Origin: Spirosoma endbachense
GTDB taxonomy: Bacteria; Bacteroidota; Bacteroidia; Cytophagales; Spirosomataceae
DNA: 64,000 bases
Direction of reading: 5' to 3'
Assembly (NCBI RefSeq): GCF_010233585.1
Contig: NZ_CP045997.1
Location: 9,820,808-9,884,807 of the forward strand
Positions within the stretch are counted from its first letter, which is position 1. The number at the start of each line of letters is the position of its first letter. The notes under the pieces are model-generated. The model saw only the letters and a program-made list of their open reading frames with translations. It was not told where the DNA came from and did not search any database. This document shows positions 41,461 to 50,386 of this stretch, in pieces. Position numbers and translations under genes: made by a program.

Positions 41461-43662
41461 ATGAAAAACGTTTTTCTATTCCTATTGCTTTTGGCAGCCG
41501 TTTTCCGAAACACGGCTTCTCAGGGGCAGGATACCTTACACATTACGGTGCGCCATGCGACCACAAACCAACCGATACCCGGTGCTACTGTCCTGATCAT
41601 CGGCACCACAAACGGCGCGGTTACCGATACTGCCGGAAACGCCCAGCTCCGGCTACCAACTGCTGGCCCTTATAAAATCAGGGCATCGGCGGTGAGTTTC
41701 CTGTCTGTTACGCAAACAATTAATTTACCCATTAGCGATACAATTCGTTTTGCGCTCGAAACCTCCGAAGAAGCACTGGAAGAGGTTACCGTTTCATCCA
41801 CCCGAAGCGGTCGAACGGTAGCCGATGAACCGACTCGCGTTGAGGTTATTGATGCCGAAGAACTCGATGAAAAAGCCAACATGCAACCCGCCAATATCGC
41901 CGTGATTTTGCGTGAAAGTCCGGGCATTCAGGTACAACAGACATCGGTTATGTCGGCCAATGCAACCTTCCGGATTCAGGGACTCGATGGTCGCTACACG
42001 CAACTGTTGCAGGATGGTTTACCACTTTACAGCGGTTTTTCGAGTGGATTGAGTCTGATGCAGGTGCCGCCCCTCAACCTGAAACAGGTGGAAGTGGTAA
42101 AAGGCTGTCAGTCTACGTTATATGGCAGTGGAGCTATTGCGGGGCTGGTCAATCTGGTTACGAAAGAACCGACTCGTCAACGCGACCTGTCATTCCTGAT
42201 CAACGGCACGTCGGCGCTGGGCCTGGATCTGAATGGGTATTATGCCCAGCGAAACGATAAAATTGGGATTACGCTCTATGCTACCCGCAATCTGCAACGT
42301 GCTTTCGACCCGAACCACGACCAGTTTTCTGATCTGCCCCAAACGGCCCGAACTACCCTGCAACCCAAACTATTCTGGTATCCAAACGCCACCATGACTG
42401 TATCGGCGGGGCTAATCTGGTCAAATGAACAGCGTACGGGCGGTTATCTGCCAATCATCCGGAATGAATCGGCAACGGGCTATACGGAGGCCAATGATTC
42501 ACGACGGTTAGCGACGCAATTCCGGCTGGAAAAGCGATTTACCAGTGACGCGGTGCTGACCGTAAAAAACAGTTACAGCCGCTTTAACCGGGCCATTGTC
42601 CTGCCCGATTACCGGTTCGATGGTCAGCAACATTCATCGTTCACTGAACTCAGTTACTTTAAACATCAGCCAAAATCAGACTGGATTGTGGGTTTAAATG
42701 TCTGGACCGATAGTTTTCGCGACAACAGCCCTCAATCGACCTTCACCGACCCCTCCGTCTATCGACAGAGCATTGCCGGTGTGTTCGTGCAGAATACGCT
42801 TACGCTCTCGGAACACTTGAGCCTGGAAACGGGTCTACGCGGAGACGTCGTTACCACACGTGTTGGCGGAACGACCGATTCAGATTCACCAAAGGCATTT
42901 TTATTGCCCCGCTTTTCATTGCTCTACCGCGCTACAGAACACTGGTCGAGCCGGTTGGGTGGCGGATTAGGCTACAAAGCCCCGACCCTATTTACGGAAG
43001 ATGCCGAACGGTTATCGTTCCGGGGAGTCAACTTGCGCTCTATCCAGAGCAACCAGACCGAATCATCCATCGGTCTGAACTGGGATATTAATTACCGCAC
43101 AGAGCTAGGAAACGAAACCACACTATCGATCAATCAGTTGTTCTTCTATACGCAATTGAATCGCCTGACGGTGTTGAGCCCCCAGACTGATGGTTATGCC
43201 TTTCGCACGGCCGCAGGTCACCTCAACACGCGAGGTTTCGAAACGAATGTTCGATTGGTCTATCATGACATTCATGCGTTTTTAGGCTATTCATTTATTG
43301 ACACCCAGCGCCGATACGATAACCTGACGGGTATGATTCCATTAACGGCCAAACACCGGCTTTACTTTACAACGCTCTACGAGACAGACAAGCTAAAAAC
43401 CGGATTTGAAGCGTTTTATTCTGGTCAACAACAACGAACGGATGGCACCATTACGCGCTCATACTGGACGATGGGCTATATGATCGAACGGAAATGGTCC
43501 TTTGGGAGCATTTTTATTAATTTCGAGAACTTCCTGGATGTCCGGCAATCGCGTTTTGAACCGTTGGTTCATGGTACGCCAACGCAGCCAACATTTGTTA
43601 CGGATATTTATGCCCCAACCGATGGCCGAATCATCAACGGAGGTATTAAACTGAAATTATAA
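41461..43662 (+). CDS. TonB-dependent receptor of the CDF operon
   Basis: Outer-membrane receptor, about 733 residues from the ATG at 41461 (a frame from 41443 lacks a signal sequence of its own). Signal peptide MKNVFLFLLLLAAVFRNTAS; carboxypeptidase-like domain about 24-100 (NQPIPGATVLIIGTTNGAVT); plug about 110-230 with VTVSSTRSGRTVADEPTRVE and VEVVKGCQSTLYGSGAIAGL; then the barrel ending GGIKLKL. The plug resembles receptors for small metal complexes more than sugar SusC proteins. It stops 2 bp before the CDF transporter start, so both are translated from one mRNA. Confidence 0.87.
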   Translation: MKNVFLFLLLLAAVFRNTASQGQDTLHITVRHATTNQPIPGATVLIIGTTNGAVTDTAGNAQLRLPTAGPYKIRASAVSFLSVTQTINLPISDTIRFALETSEEALEEVTVSSTRSGRTVADEPTRVEVIDAEELDEKANMQPANIAVILRESPGIQVQQTSVMSANATFRIQGLDGRYTQLLQDGLPLYSGFSSGLSLMQVPPLNLKQVEVVKGCQSTLYGSGAIAGLVNLVTKEPTRQRDLSFLINGTSALGLDLNGYYAQRNDKIGITLYATRNLQRAFDPNHDQFSDLPQTARTTLQPKLFWYPNATMTVSAGLIWSNEQRTGGYLPIIRNESATGYTEANDSRRLATQFRLEKRFTSDAVLTVKNSYSRFNRAIVLPDYRFDGQQHSSFTELSYFKHQPKSDWIVGLNVWTDSFRDNSPQSTFTDPSVYRQSIAGVFVQNTLTLSEHLSLETGLRGDVVTTRVGGTTDSDSPKAFLLPRFSLLYRATEHWSSRLGGGLGYKAPTLFTEDAERLSFRGVNLRSIQSNQTESSIGLNWDINYRTELGNETTLSINQLFFYTQLNRLTVLSPQTDGYAFRTAAGHLNTRGFETNVRLVYHDIHAFLGYSFIDTQRRYDNLTGMIPLTAKHRLYFTTLYETDKLKTGFEAFYSGQQQRTDGTITRSYWTMGYMIERKWSFGSIFINFENFLDVRQSRFEPLVHGTPTQPTFVTDIYAPTDGRIINGGIKLKL

Positions 43663-43664
43663 GC

Positions 43665-44600
43665 ATGGCTCACGATCTCCACGACTCTGCCCATAGTCAC
43701 GCAGGCCATAACCACGGCCCCACGGTTCTGACATCCGTCAACCGGGCGTTGATTATCGGGGCGGTGCTGAATTCGGTTTATGTAGTGGTTGAATTCGCTA
43801 TGGGATTCTACTACAATTCACTGGCACTGATTGCTGATGCAGGACATAATCTGAGTGATGTGGCCAGTTTGCTCCTTTCGCTGTTGGCCTTTCGGCTCGC
43901 ACGTGTTCGGCAAACACCGAGTTTCACCTATGGCTATCGGAAAAGCACAGTATTGGCTTCATTGACCAACGCTGTCATCCTGCTGGTTACGATCGGGGCT
44001 ATTTTGTGGGAAAGTATCCAGCGTTTCAAGCACCCGGAGCCGGTAGCCGGTGGTCCTGTTGCCTGGGTCGCCGGATTTGGTATCCTCATCAATGCATCCT
44101 CGGCGCTGTTGTTCTTCCGCGATAAAGACCACGACCTGAACGTAAAAGGCGCTTATCTGCACCTGGCGGCCGACGCGTTGGTGTCGCTTGGCGTAGTCAT
44201 AGCTGGTGTTATCATCAGTTATACCGGCTGGGTCTGGCTCGATCCGGCTATCGGGCTGGCCGTCGCTGCCGTCATTCTGGGTTCGACCTGGGGGCTGCTC
44301 AATGATAGTTTGCGGCTCTCGCTCGATGGCGTTCCGGCCGATATCGACCTACCCGCTGTGCTGGCCGATCTGCGGACGGTTGCCGGTGTGCGCGATGTAC
44401 ATCACGTCCATGTATGGGCTATGAGTACGACCGAAAATGCGCTTACAGCTCACCTTGTCTTACAACCCGGCCTGTCCGACAGTGCCGAAACGGCTCTCAA
44501 AGCTGATGTTCGTCATCGGTTATTACACCGTAATATTGGCCATGCCACGCTCGAAACAGAGGTAACCACAGAGGCTGACTGTGGAGCCGAAGATTGCTGA
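43665..44600 (+). CDS. CDF-family cation diffusion facilitator (CzcD/ZitB-like)
   Basis: Proton-coupled transporter of the cation diffusion family, 311 residues with six helices and a C-terminal cytosolic domain. The metal site is HNLSD in helix II and HLAAD in helix V (two Asp-His pairs). The N terminus is a His-rich tail (DLHDSAHSHAGHNHG). The C-terminal domain reads VRDVHHVHVWAMSTTENALTAH, a CDF hallmark. The family exports Zn, Co or Cd. It is encoded directly after a TonB receptor, an unusual pairing of an outer-membrane importer with a cytoplasmic exporter. Confidence 0.92.
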   Translation: MAHDLHDSAHSHAGHNHGPTVLTSVNRALIIGAVLNSVYVVVEFAMGFYYNSLALIADAGHNLSDVASLLLSLLAFRLARVRQTPSFTYGYRKSTVLASLTNAVILLVTIGAILWESIQRFKHPEPVAGGPVAWVAGFGILINASSALLFFRDKDHDLNVKGAYLHLAADALVSLGVVIAGVIISYTGWVWLDPAIGLAVAAVILGSTWGLLNDSLRLSLDGVPADIDLPAVLADLRTVAGVRDVHHVHVWAMSTTENALTAHLVLQPGLSDSAETALKADVRHRLLHRNIGHATLETEVTTEADCGAEDC

Positions 44601-44764
44601 GATAAATGACTTGATGTACTGGAAAATTCATCCCCTTTTCTGGTGCTGACAAGCCATTTTAGCGACCCGAACACTTCTGGCGATTACCACTAATCAGCCA
44701 TAAAGCTGAAAATAAGCTCGTTAAGTCGCTTTAGAGATTATAGCAATCCCATGATCATCGATTT

Positions 44765-44820
44765 CAGCGGATTCACTAATGCAACATTGTTGCATTAGTG
44801 AATCCGCTGCTGTATTTTTG
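44765..44820 (+). promoter_or_regulatory. 45 bp palindromic operator and promoter, site 4
   Basis: A perfect palindrome with 22 bp arms around one central base (44765-44809). The core is ATGCAACATTGTTGCAT; outer arm parts are CAGCGGATTCACTA and its inverse. The -7 box TATTTTTG (44813-44820) follows, and the ATG at 44840 is 19 bp on. A frame from 44798 (GTG) would start inside the operator, so I reject that start. Confidence 0.88.
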
Positions 44821-44839
44821 TCAAAACAATACAGGAATC

Positions 44840-45778
44840 ATGGGTACAACAGATACATTCGACGTTGTCGTTGTTGGTGGGAGTTATGCTGGTTTGAGCG
44901 CGGCTTTACTCCTCGGACGATCGTTAAGGAAAGTGCTTGTCATCGATAGCGGCCAGCCCTGCAATCGGCAGACGCCCCACTCCCATAGCTATCTGACCCG
45001 CGACGGTGAGACGCCCGCCCAGATTGCAGCCATCGCCAAAGAGCAACTGCTGCAATATCCAACAGTTTCATTCGTAAATGATCTGGCGACAGTAGCGCGC
45101 CCTGAGTCGAGTGGATTTATAGTGGAAACCGCAGCCGGGCATCAGTTCCGATCGCGCAAATTGCTATTGGCAACCGGTATTCACGATATCATGCCAGCAA
45201 TCGACGGGTTTGCCGAATGTTGGGGACGATCCATTTTGCACTGCCCCTACTGTCACGGCTATGAAGTTCATGGTCAACGACTCGGTATCATCGCCAACGG
45301 TGATATTGCCAACAAAATGGTGCGACTCATTCAACACTGGAGTCCTGATTTAACCTTGTTTACAAACGGCCCGGCTACCCTAACGGCTGAGCAATGGCAA
45401 ACGACACAACAGCTTGGCATACCGGTTATTGAAACCGAAATTGTAGCCGTCGAGCATCAACAAGGTCAGCTAAAAAACCTTCGCTTTCCAGACGGATCGA
45501 TCCACGAACTGGACGCCATTTTCAGCCCCGTTCCGTTTCGGCAACATAGTGAACTGGCTGCCCAGCTGGGGTGTGATTTCGACGAATCTGGCCTGATTAA
45601 GATCGGTGAATTCGGCCAAACCAACATACCAGGTTTGTATGCGGCTGGAGACAACAGCACTCCCTTTCGGCAGGTGTCGATCGCTGCCACGAACGGAGGT
45701 AAAGCAGGAGTCTGGATGAACCATGAGTTGATCGATGAAGATCTAGCGCACCGGCTGCATACCAGCGTTTTAAATTAG
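44840..45778 (+). CDS. Thioredoxin-reductase-like FAD/NAD(P) oxidoreductase
   Basis: A 312-residue flavoprotein of the thioredoxin-reductase superfamily. FAD motif GGSYAG (13-18), a dithiol motif CPYC (135-138) followed by HGYE, and a second FAD contact GLYAAGDNSTPFRQVSIAA near the C terminus. The NADPH-binding domain between them is shorter and less clear than in standard TrxB. It most resembles Bacteroidota NAD(P)/FAD-dependent oxidoreductases of unknown substrate. Its promoter carries the strongest copy of the GCAAC-N3-GTTGC operator, linking it to the MerC, GTPase and lipoprotein genes. It could reduce a dithiol partner under metal stress. Confidence 0.85.
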   Translation: MGTTDTFDVVVVGGSYAGLSAALLLGRSLRKVLVIDSGQPCNRQTPHSHSYLTRDGETPAQIAAIAKEQLLQYPTVSFVNDLATVARPESSGFIVETAAGHQFRSRKLLLATGIHDIMPAIDGFAECWGRSILHCPYCHGYEVHGQRLGIIANGDIANKMVRLIQHWSPDLTLFTNGPATLTAEQWQTTQQLGIPVIETEIVAVEHQQGQLKNLRFPDGSIHELDAIFSPVPFRQHSELAAQLGCDFDESGLIKIGEFGQTNIPGLYAAGDNSTPFRQVSIAATNGGKAGVWMNHELIDEDLAHRLHTSVLN

Positions 45779-45937
45779 CCATTCATAGACGTCATCTGAT
45801 GAATTTTCGTAGCCAGATAGCTGCAATTATCAGTCAAAAGCGATAAGTACATAATCAGCTGTGGTGAGCATCCAGAACGAGACACGGTTCGCTGCTATTT
45901 CAAGGTCAAGTGTAATTATACTTTCACAATAACAAAT

Positions 45938-45945
45938 TATCTTTA
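45938..45945 (+). promoter_or_regulatory. Near-consensus -7 box for the GH43 gene
   Basis: TATCTTTA differs from TAnnTTTG at the last base. It lies 24 bp before the ATG. Confidence 0.4.
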
Positions 45946-45969
45946 ACCCTGAAATAACAACTGATTTTT

Positions 45970-47775
45970 ATGCGTTTATCGCTTTATCTGGTTCTCCTGT
46001 TCATTTTTGCCTATCCGTCCGTCGCTCAGCAAAGAACTTACTGCAACCCGATGGACATCAGTTATCGGTACAATTTCGAGCAGCTCAACGAGAAAATTTC
46101 GTATCGATCCGGAGCCGATCCTGTCATTGTTAACCACAAGAAGGAATATTATCTCTTCGTCACCATTCAGGGTGGCTGGTGGCATTCCAAAGACCTGGTT
46201 AACTGGAACTATATCGTACCCGACAAATGGCCAATGGAGGACATGTGCGCTCCGGCGGCCATGTCGGTCCGCGATACACTGTATCTGTTTCAATCTACCT
46301 TCGAGCAACGGCCCATTTTTATTTCGACGGAACCCGAAAAAGGAAAACTCAAATTTTATAATCGCTGGCTACCCCGTCTGCCCAAAGACATTGGTCCCTG
46401 GGACCCGGCTCTGTTTCACGACGATGATACCGACAAATGGTATATGTACTGGGGTTCATCGAATGTATACCCGATTTTCGGAGCTGAGCTGGACAAGAGC
46501 CGAAACCTGACCTACGCAGGCAACAATCCCGCCCAGGCATATAAAGCCATGCTCTGGCTCGACCCCTATAAACACGGCTGGGAACGCTTCGGCCCGAATC
46601 ATTCCGACCCGTTCAAACCCTTTACGGAGGGGGCCTGGATGACCAAATACAAGGGCAAGTATTACCTGCAATATGGTGCGCCCGGCACCGAGTACAACGT
46701 ATACGGCAATGGCACTTATGTTAGCAATGATCCACTGGGGCCGTTTGAGTACGCGCCTTATAATCCGATTGCCTACAAACCGGGCGGTTTCGCTACGGGT
46801 TGTGGACATGGCAATACGTTCCAGGACAATTTTGGTAACTATTGGAATACGGGCACTACCTGGATTGGCTACAATTGGGGCATGGAACGCCGGATTGTGA
46901 TGAATCCGGCAGGTTTCGACAAAGACGACCATATGTTTGCCAACACGCGGTTTGGTGATTTTCCACATTACCTGCCTACGCAAAAAGTACCCAGCCAGAA
47001 CGGAACGGAAAGCGATGCGCTGTTTACCGGCTGGATGCTTCTCAACTACAAAAAACCAGTCGTAGCCTCATCGACCCTATCGACACCTACTGATACCGTT
47101 CGAGTCGCGGCAAATGTAGCCGACGAAAATCCGCGCACATTCTGGGTCGCGGCTCAGAACAAACCGGGCGAAACCCTAACCGCTGACTTAGGAACGGAAC
47201 GTGAAATCCGGGCCGTTCAGGTCGATTATATCGACTATAAACAAACTGTTTATGACTCCGATTCGACCGTGTATACGCAGTTCAAAATCCTGACCTCAAC
47301 CGACAATAAAAAGTGGGATGTTGTTGCCGATCTGACGAAAGAACCCAAACGCGACCGGGCCTGCGCCTATGTGCAACTGGACAAACCCGTTCGGGCGCGG
47401 TATGTGCGATATGAGCACGTTTACGTTGCGGGTTCGCATCTGGCCATCAATGCATTCCGCCTATTTGGCAATGGATTCGGGAAAGCCCCGGCAACACCCG
47501 CTACGCTGACCGCCAAACGTCAGAAAGACCAGCGCAATGCCGACCTGTCCTGGAGCAAGGTTCCCGGCGCTGTCGGCTACAACATCCGCTGGGGCATTGC
47601 GCCTGACAAACTCTATCAGAATTATCAGTTCTGGAACGACGAAGCCAATACCTTCGAACTTAGGGCGCTCAACGTTGACGTACCGTATTATTTTGCGATC
47701 GAAGCCTTCGACGAAAATGGCGTATCCGTGTTGAGTAAAGTCATAGATGATGGATCGGGTCTGGGGAAAAAGTGA
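45970..47775 (+). CDS. Exported GH43-type glycosidase with discoidin and Fn3 domains
   Basis: A 601-residue secreted enzyme (signal peptide MRLSLYLVLLFIFAYPSVAQ). The five-bladed GH43/GH32 propeller (about 25-345) carries the likely catalytic triad: D50 in SGADPVI, D145 in GPWDPALFHDDD and E220 in FTEGAWM. Residues about 365-495 form an F5/8 (discoidin) domain (ENPRTFWVAAQNKPGETLTA, RARYVRYEHV). Residues about 505-600 are an Fn3 domain (PATPATLTAKRQKDQRNADL). GH43 enzymes cleave arabinose- or xylose-containing plant polysaccharides. The exact substrate is not visible. The GNAT gene follows 12 bp later. Confidence 0.88.
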   Translation: MRLSLYLVLLFIFAYPSVAQQRTYCNPMDISYRYNFEQLNEKISYRSGADPVIVNHKKEYYLFVTIQGGWWHSKDLVNWNYIVPDKWPMEDMCAPAAMSVRDTLYLFQSTFEQRPIFISTEPEKGKLKFYNRWLPRLPKDIGPWDPALFHDDDTDKWYMYWGSSNVYPIFGAELDKSRNLTYAGNNPAQAYKAMLWLDPYKHGWERFGPNHSDPFKPFTEGAWMTKYKGKYYLQYGAPGTEYNVYGNGTYVSNDPLGPFEYAPYNPIAYKPGGFATGCGHGNTFQDNFGNYWNTGTTWIGYNWGMERRIVMNPAGFDKDDHMFANTRFGDFPHYLPTQKVPSQNGTESDALFTGWMLLNYKKPVVASSTLSTPTDTVRVAANVADENPRTFWVAAQNKPGETLTADLGTEREIRAVQVDYIDYKQTVYDSDSTVYTQFKILTSTDNKKWDVVADLTKEPKRDRACAYVQLDKPVRARYVRYEHVYVAGSHLAINAFRLFGNGFGKAPATPATLTAKRQKDQRNADLSWSKVPGAVGYNIRWGIAPDKLYQNYQFWNDEANTFELRALNVDVPYYFAIEAFDENGVSVLSKVIDDGSGLGKK

Positions 47776-47787
47776 TAGATTCAACCC

Positions 47788-48297
47788 ATGCAATTCTTCT
47801 TCCGAAACGACCAGCCCGAAGTGGCCGTTGATCTATTACGCGAAGTCGGTCAATGGCTTGTTGACAATGATCGCGAACTCTGGACAGTTGACGCCCTGAC
47901 ACTCGACAACCTCATCGACGATTTTACCCGCGATAAGCTCTATGTGATGTATGCCGACCACGGCAACGGAACAGCGCCAGAACCAGCGGCAGCCTTCATA
48001 CTTCAGTGGGAAGACCCCCATTACTGGCCCGATGTTCCGGCCAACACGTCGGGCTTTATCCATAAATTAGCCATCAGGCGTCCTTTTAATGGACAGAATC
48101 TGTTCGCGTCGATTCTGAAGTTTAGCCGGGAGGAATGCCTCAAACGAGGTATTTACACCCTTCAGCTCGAAACCGACGCCGGGCGACCTAAACTCATGCA
48201 GTTTTACGAACGATACGGATTCCAGCCTACCTATCAGCGCGATATGAGCGAATTCGGCAAGTCGTTTACCTGTCAGTTTTACATAATGACGTTTTAA
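47788..48297 (+). CDS. GNAT-family N-acetyltransferase
   Basis: Acetyl-CoA-dependent acetyltransferase of the GNAT fold, 169 residues. The acetyl-CoA-binding region is around FIHKLAIRRPFNGQNLFASI (about 90-110), with the typical beta4-alpha3 and the following LQLETDAGRPKLMQFYERYG. The substrate (amine, antibiotic, protein N terminus) cannot be told. It starts 12 bp after the GH43 stop and is probably co-transcribed. Confidence 0.85.
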   Translation: MQFFFRNDQPEVAVDLLREVGQWLVDNDRELWTVDALTLDNLIDDFTRDKLYVMYADHGNGTAPEPAAAFILQWEDPHYWPDVPANTSGFIHKLAIRRPFNGQNLFASILKFSREECLKRGIYTLQLETDAGRPKLMQFYERYGFQPTYQRDMSEFGKSFTCQFYIMTF

Positions 48298-48384
48298 GCA
48301 GACAGCGCGGCCTGGAAAGTCCACGCAAAACTAGCTTTGGTCAAATAAAACAGGACTTTTGCGTTCCAATTAATCAGTTCATCC

Positions 48385-49617
48385 ATGACGCAACCGCGCC
48401 AGCGGAAAGTCCGTGACTTTCGACTGCCTCAGATTTATGCCATTATCCTGATTGACGTCATTGTTGGTTCAGCTGTTGGGCCAATTTTACCCGAATTTGT
48501 AAAGGGCCTGCAACGCCCCCAATTATGGCTTTCGGCTGGTACGGCTTTGTTTTTAGGTATGCAATTGTTCTCCGCTCCTTTGCTGGGGAAACTCTCGGAT
48601 GGCTACGGCCGCCGACCCATTTTTATTCTCTCATCGGTCGGTACGTTTCTGGCCGATTGCTTTTTGTTGCCTGTTCGGGTAGGCTTTTATTTTGCGAACC
48701 GCATCAGCGACGGCACAACCAACGGCATGTATGCAACGGTGCGATCGGCGATAACAGACATTTCCCCCAAAGATCAGCTATTCAAAAACCTCGGCATCGA
48801 AGGGGCTATTATTTCGCTTGGTTTTGTCCTCGGACCAGCCGTTTCGGGTCTGCTTCTGACCACGTTCGATGTCGTTCAGGGCAATCAGGCGAAGGTTGTG
48901 GCGATTATGGCGGTCACACTCTCAAGCGTGAATATGCTCCTGAGCTGGACACTTCGGGAAACTCACCCAAACCCGCCCGGCGTTGACACATCGGCGCTCA
49001 AAAACGAACTGATTCAATCCCTGAATGTACAGTTGCTCTGGAGTCGACTAGCAGAAAAAGACAGCAAATATCAGGGATTGAAACAATTGGTACTCATGCA
49101 ATTAGCACTAACCTTCAGCATTGGTTATTACAATTACTTCGTAACCTTCGCGAGTTTTGGCGAACTGCACATGGATGCAAAGGCTATTTCTTACTTTTTC
49201 ATGTATTTCGGCGCTTTGAGCGTGGTCATCAGTTATGTCTTTTACGCTTACATGGCCGACCGGATCAACCAGCAACGGGCTATTTTCTGGCTGGCACTCA
49301 TCGGAGTACCCGTGCTGGGCAGTTACGGACTGGTTGGGTCATCACTGGTTGGGCTATATATCCTGATTACAATAGACTGCCTGACCCTGTCGCTAATCCA
49401 GGGATTGATCGAGGGGTTAATGGCTCAGCTAACAACCGACGACGACCGGGGCGAAGTTTTCGGCATTAATCAGGCGTTGCAGGGGCTGGGTAGCTTTGCA
49501 ACCACATTAGTCTTTGGGGCTTTGTCACTACTTGATCTGCGGCTACCGTTTGCCTGGTTTGCCGGTTGTCTGGCCATTGTAGCCTGGCTGGCGAATCAAA
49601 AACTCAAAAAACTATAA
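48385..49617 (+). CDS. MFS transporter (TCR/Tet-type)
   Basis: Major-facilitator transporter with 12 predicted helices in 410 residues. The MFS loop motif is visible as GKLSDGYGRRPIFILSSVGT between helices 2 and 3, and the second half begins after a loop of about residues 200-230. FVLGPAVSGLLL and GLMAQLTTDDDRGEVFGINQ are typical of drug/H+ antiporters of the tetracycline-resistance class. The substrate is unknown. Confidence 0.86.
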   Translation: MTQPRQRKVRDFRLPQIYAIILIDVIVGSAVGPILPEFVKGLQRPQLWLSAGTALFLGMQLFSAPLLGKLSDGYGRRPIFILSSVGTFLADCFLLPVRVGFYFANRISDGTTNGMYATVRSAITDISPKDQLFKNLGIEGAIISLGFVLGPAVSGLLLTTFDVVQGNQAKVVAIMAVTLSSVNMLLSWTLRETHPNPPGVDTSALKNELIQSLNVQLLWSRLAEKDSKYQGLKQLVLMQLALTFSIGYYNYFVTFASFGELHMDAKAISYFFMYFGALSVVISYVFYAYMADRINQQRAIFWLALIGVPVLGSYGLVGSSLVGLYILITIDCLTLSLIQGLIEGLMAQLTTDDDRGEVFGINQALQGLGSFATTLVFGALSLLDLRLPFAWFAGCLAIVAWLANQKLKKL

Positions 49618-49749
49618 ATCATACCCATACAGCCCATTTTCATTTTCTGAGTTATAGCCGTTCACTCAAAAGCAGTATACTCCGAGTAAGTGATTCATTA
49701 TTTTTATAAAAAATCAATAATTATTAATATAGTCCCTATTCTCAACGAC

Positions 49750-50202
49750 ATGATTAACTGGCGAACACACCGGCACAAGCTAGTTTACAGTGTGATGATT
49801 GCCCTACTAGGCGGTCTATTTATGTCCGGGTGTTCAAAATGGAATCTGGAGCCTAAAGAAATAACACCCACTTCGTCGTCGACCCTTCCCACCGTAACCA
49901 TTACGAACGTGGATAATTTTTCGATAACCGGACGTGGTACTGTGGTGACCTTTACCTTCAACGTGACCTCGGTACCCCGCGTAACGGTCAAAGAGCTGGG
50001 TGTTTGTTATTCAACTACCAATAAAACTCCGTCGCTGGCCGACGCATCAGGAACAACAGCCCTCGCAAAAGCTAAAGATCTGACTTTACCCAGCTCAATA
50101 GGCATTACCCTTACAGCAAAAGGAACGTACTATTACCGAGCCTATGCTCTTCTCGACGATGGGCGGGTCAGTTATAGCAAACTCGATTCGTTTGTGAATT
50201 GA
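49750..50202 (+). CDS. Unknown lipoprotein with Fn3-like domain
   Basis: A 150-residue lipoprotein from the ATG at 49750 (lipobox LGGLFMSGC). A frame from 49690 would add residues with no signal. The C-terminal two thirds, VTITNVDNFSITGRGTVVTF, ELGVCYSTTNKTPSLADA and GTYYYRAYALLDDGRVSYSK, look like the Fn3-type repeats common in exported Bacteroidota proteins, where G-x-C-(Y/W)-(S/G)-T is a frequent signature. Function unknown. Confidence 0.72.
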   Translation: MINWRTHRHKLVYSVMIALLGGLFMSGCSKWNLEPKEITPTSSSTLPTVTITNVDNFSITGRGTVVTFTFNVTSVPRVTVKELGVCYSTTNKTPSLADASGTTALAKAKDLTLPSSIGITLTAKGTYYYRAYALLDDGRVSYSKLDSFVN

Positions 50203-50283
50203 CCATCAAAAGACATAGTCGTGTTTGGTGATAATCCGTGGAAAAGCCCGCGATGTTAGCGTACATCAATAAACGTTTCGTAT

Positions 50284-50364
50284 GGAGCTTCGAGCCGTGC
50301 CACGGTTTGTTTTCTTATCATTGGTAACCACGGTCCGCCGTGCGGTGGCACGGCTCGAAGCTCC
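50284..50364. repeat. Dispersed GTGCCACGGT inverted repeat, copy G
   Basis: Perfect 20 bp arms GGAGCTTCGAGCCGTGCCAC (50284-50303) and its inverse (50345-50364), with an inner ACCACGG/CCGTG part. The interior from GTGCCACGGTTTGTTT to GTAACCACGGTCCGCCGT matches copy D near 10.6 kb in inverse orientation. Between convergent genes. Confidence 0.88.
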
Positions 50365-50386
50365 AGAGGAAAGGCCTGAGGAGTAA

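Noticed and set aside
44798-44839. GTG start for the flavoprotein gene
   Set aside because: The GTG lies inside the 45 bp operator and upstream of the -7 box; the ATG at 44840 is the sensible start.
48301-48372. Apparent inverted repeat between the GNAT and MFS genes
   Set aside because: The pieces AAGTCC and ACGCAAAA are present on both sides, but in different order, so they do not form a proper hairpin and do not match the GTGCCACGGT family.
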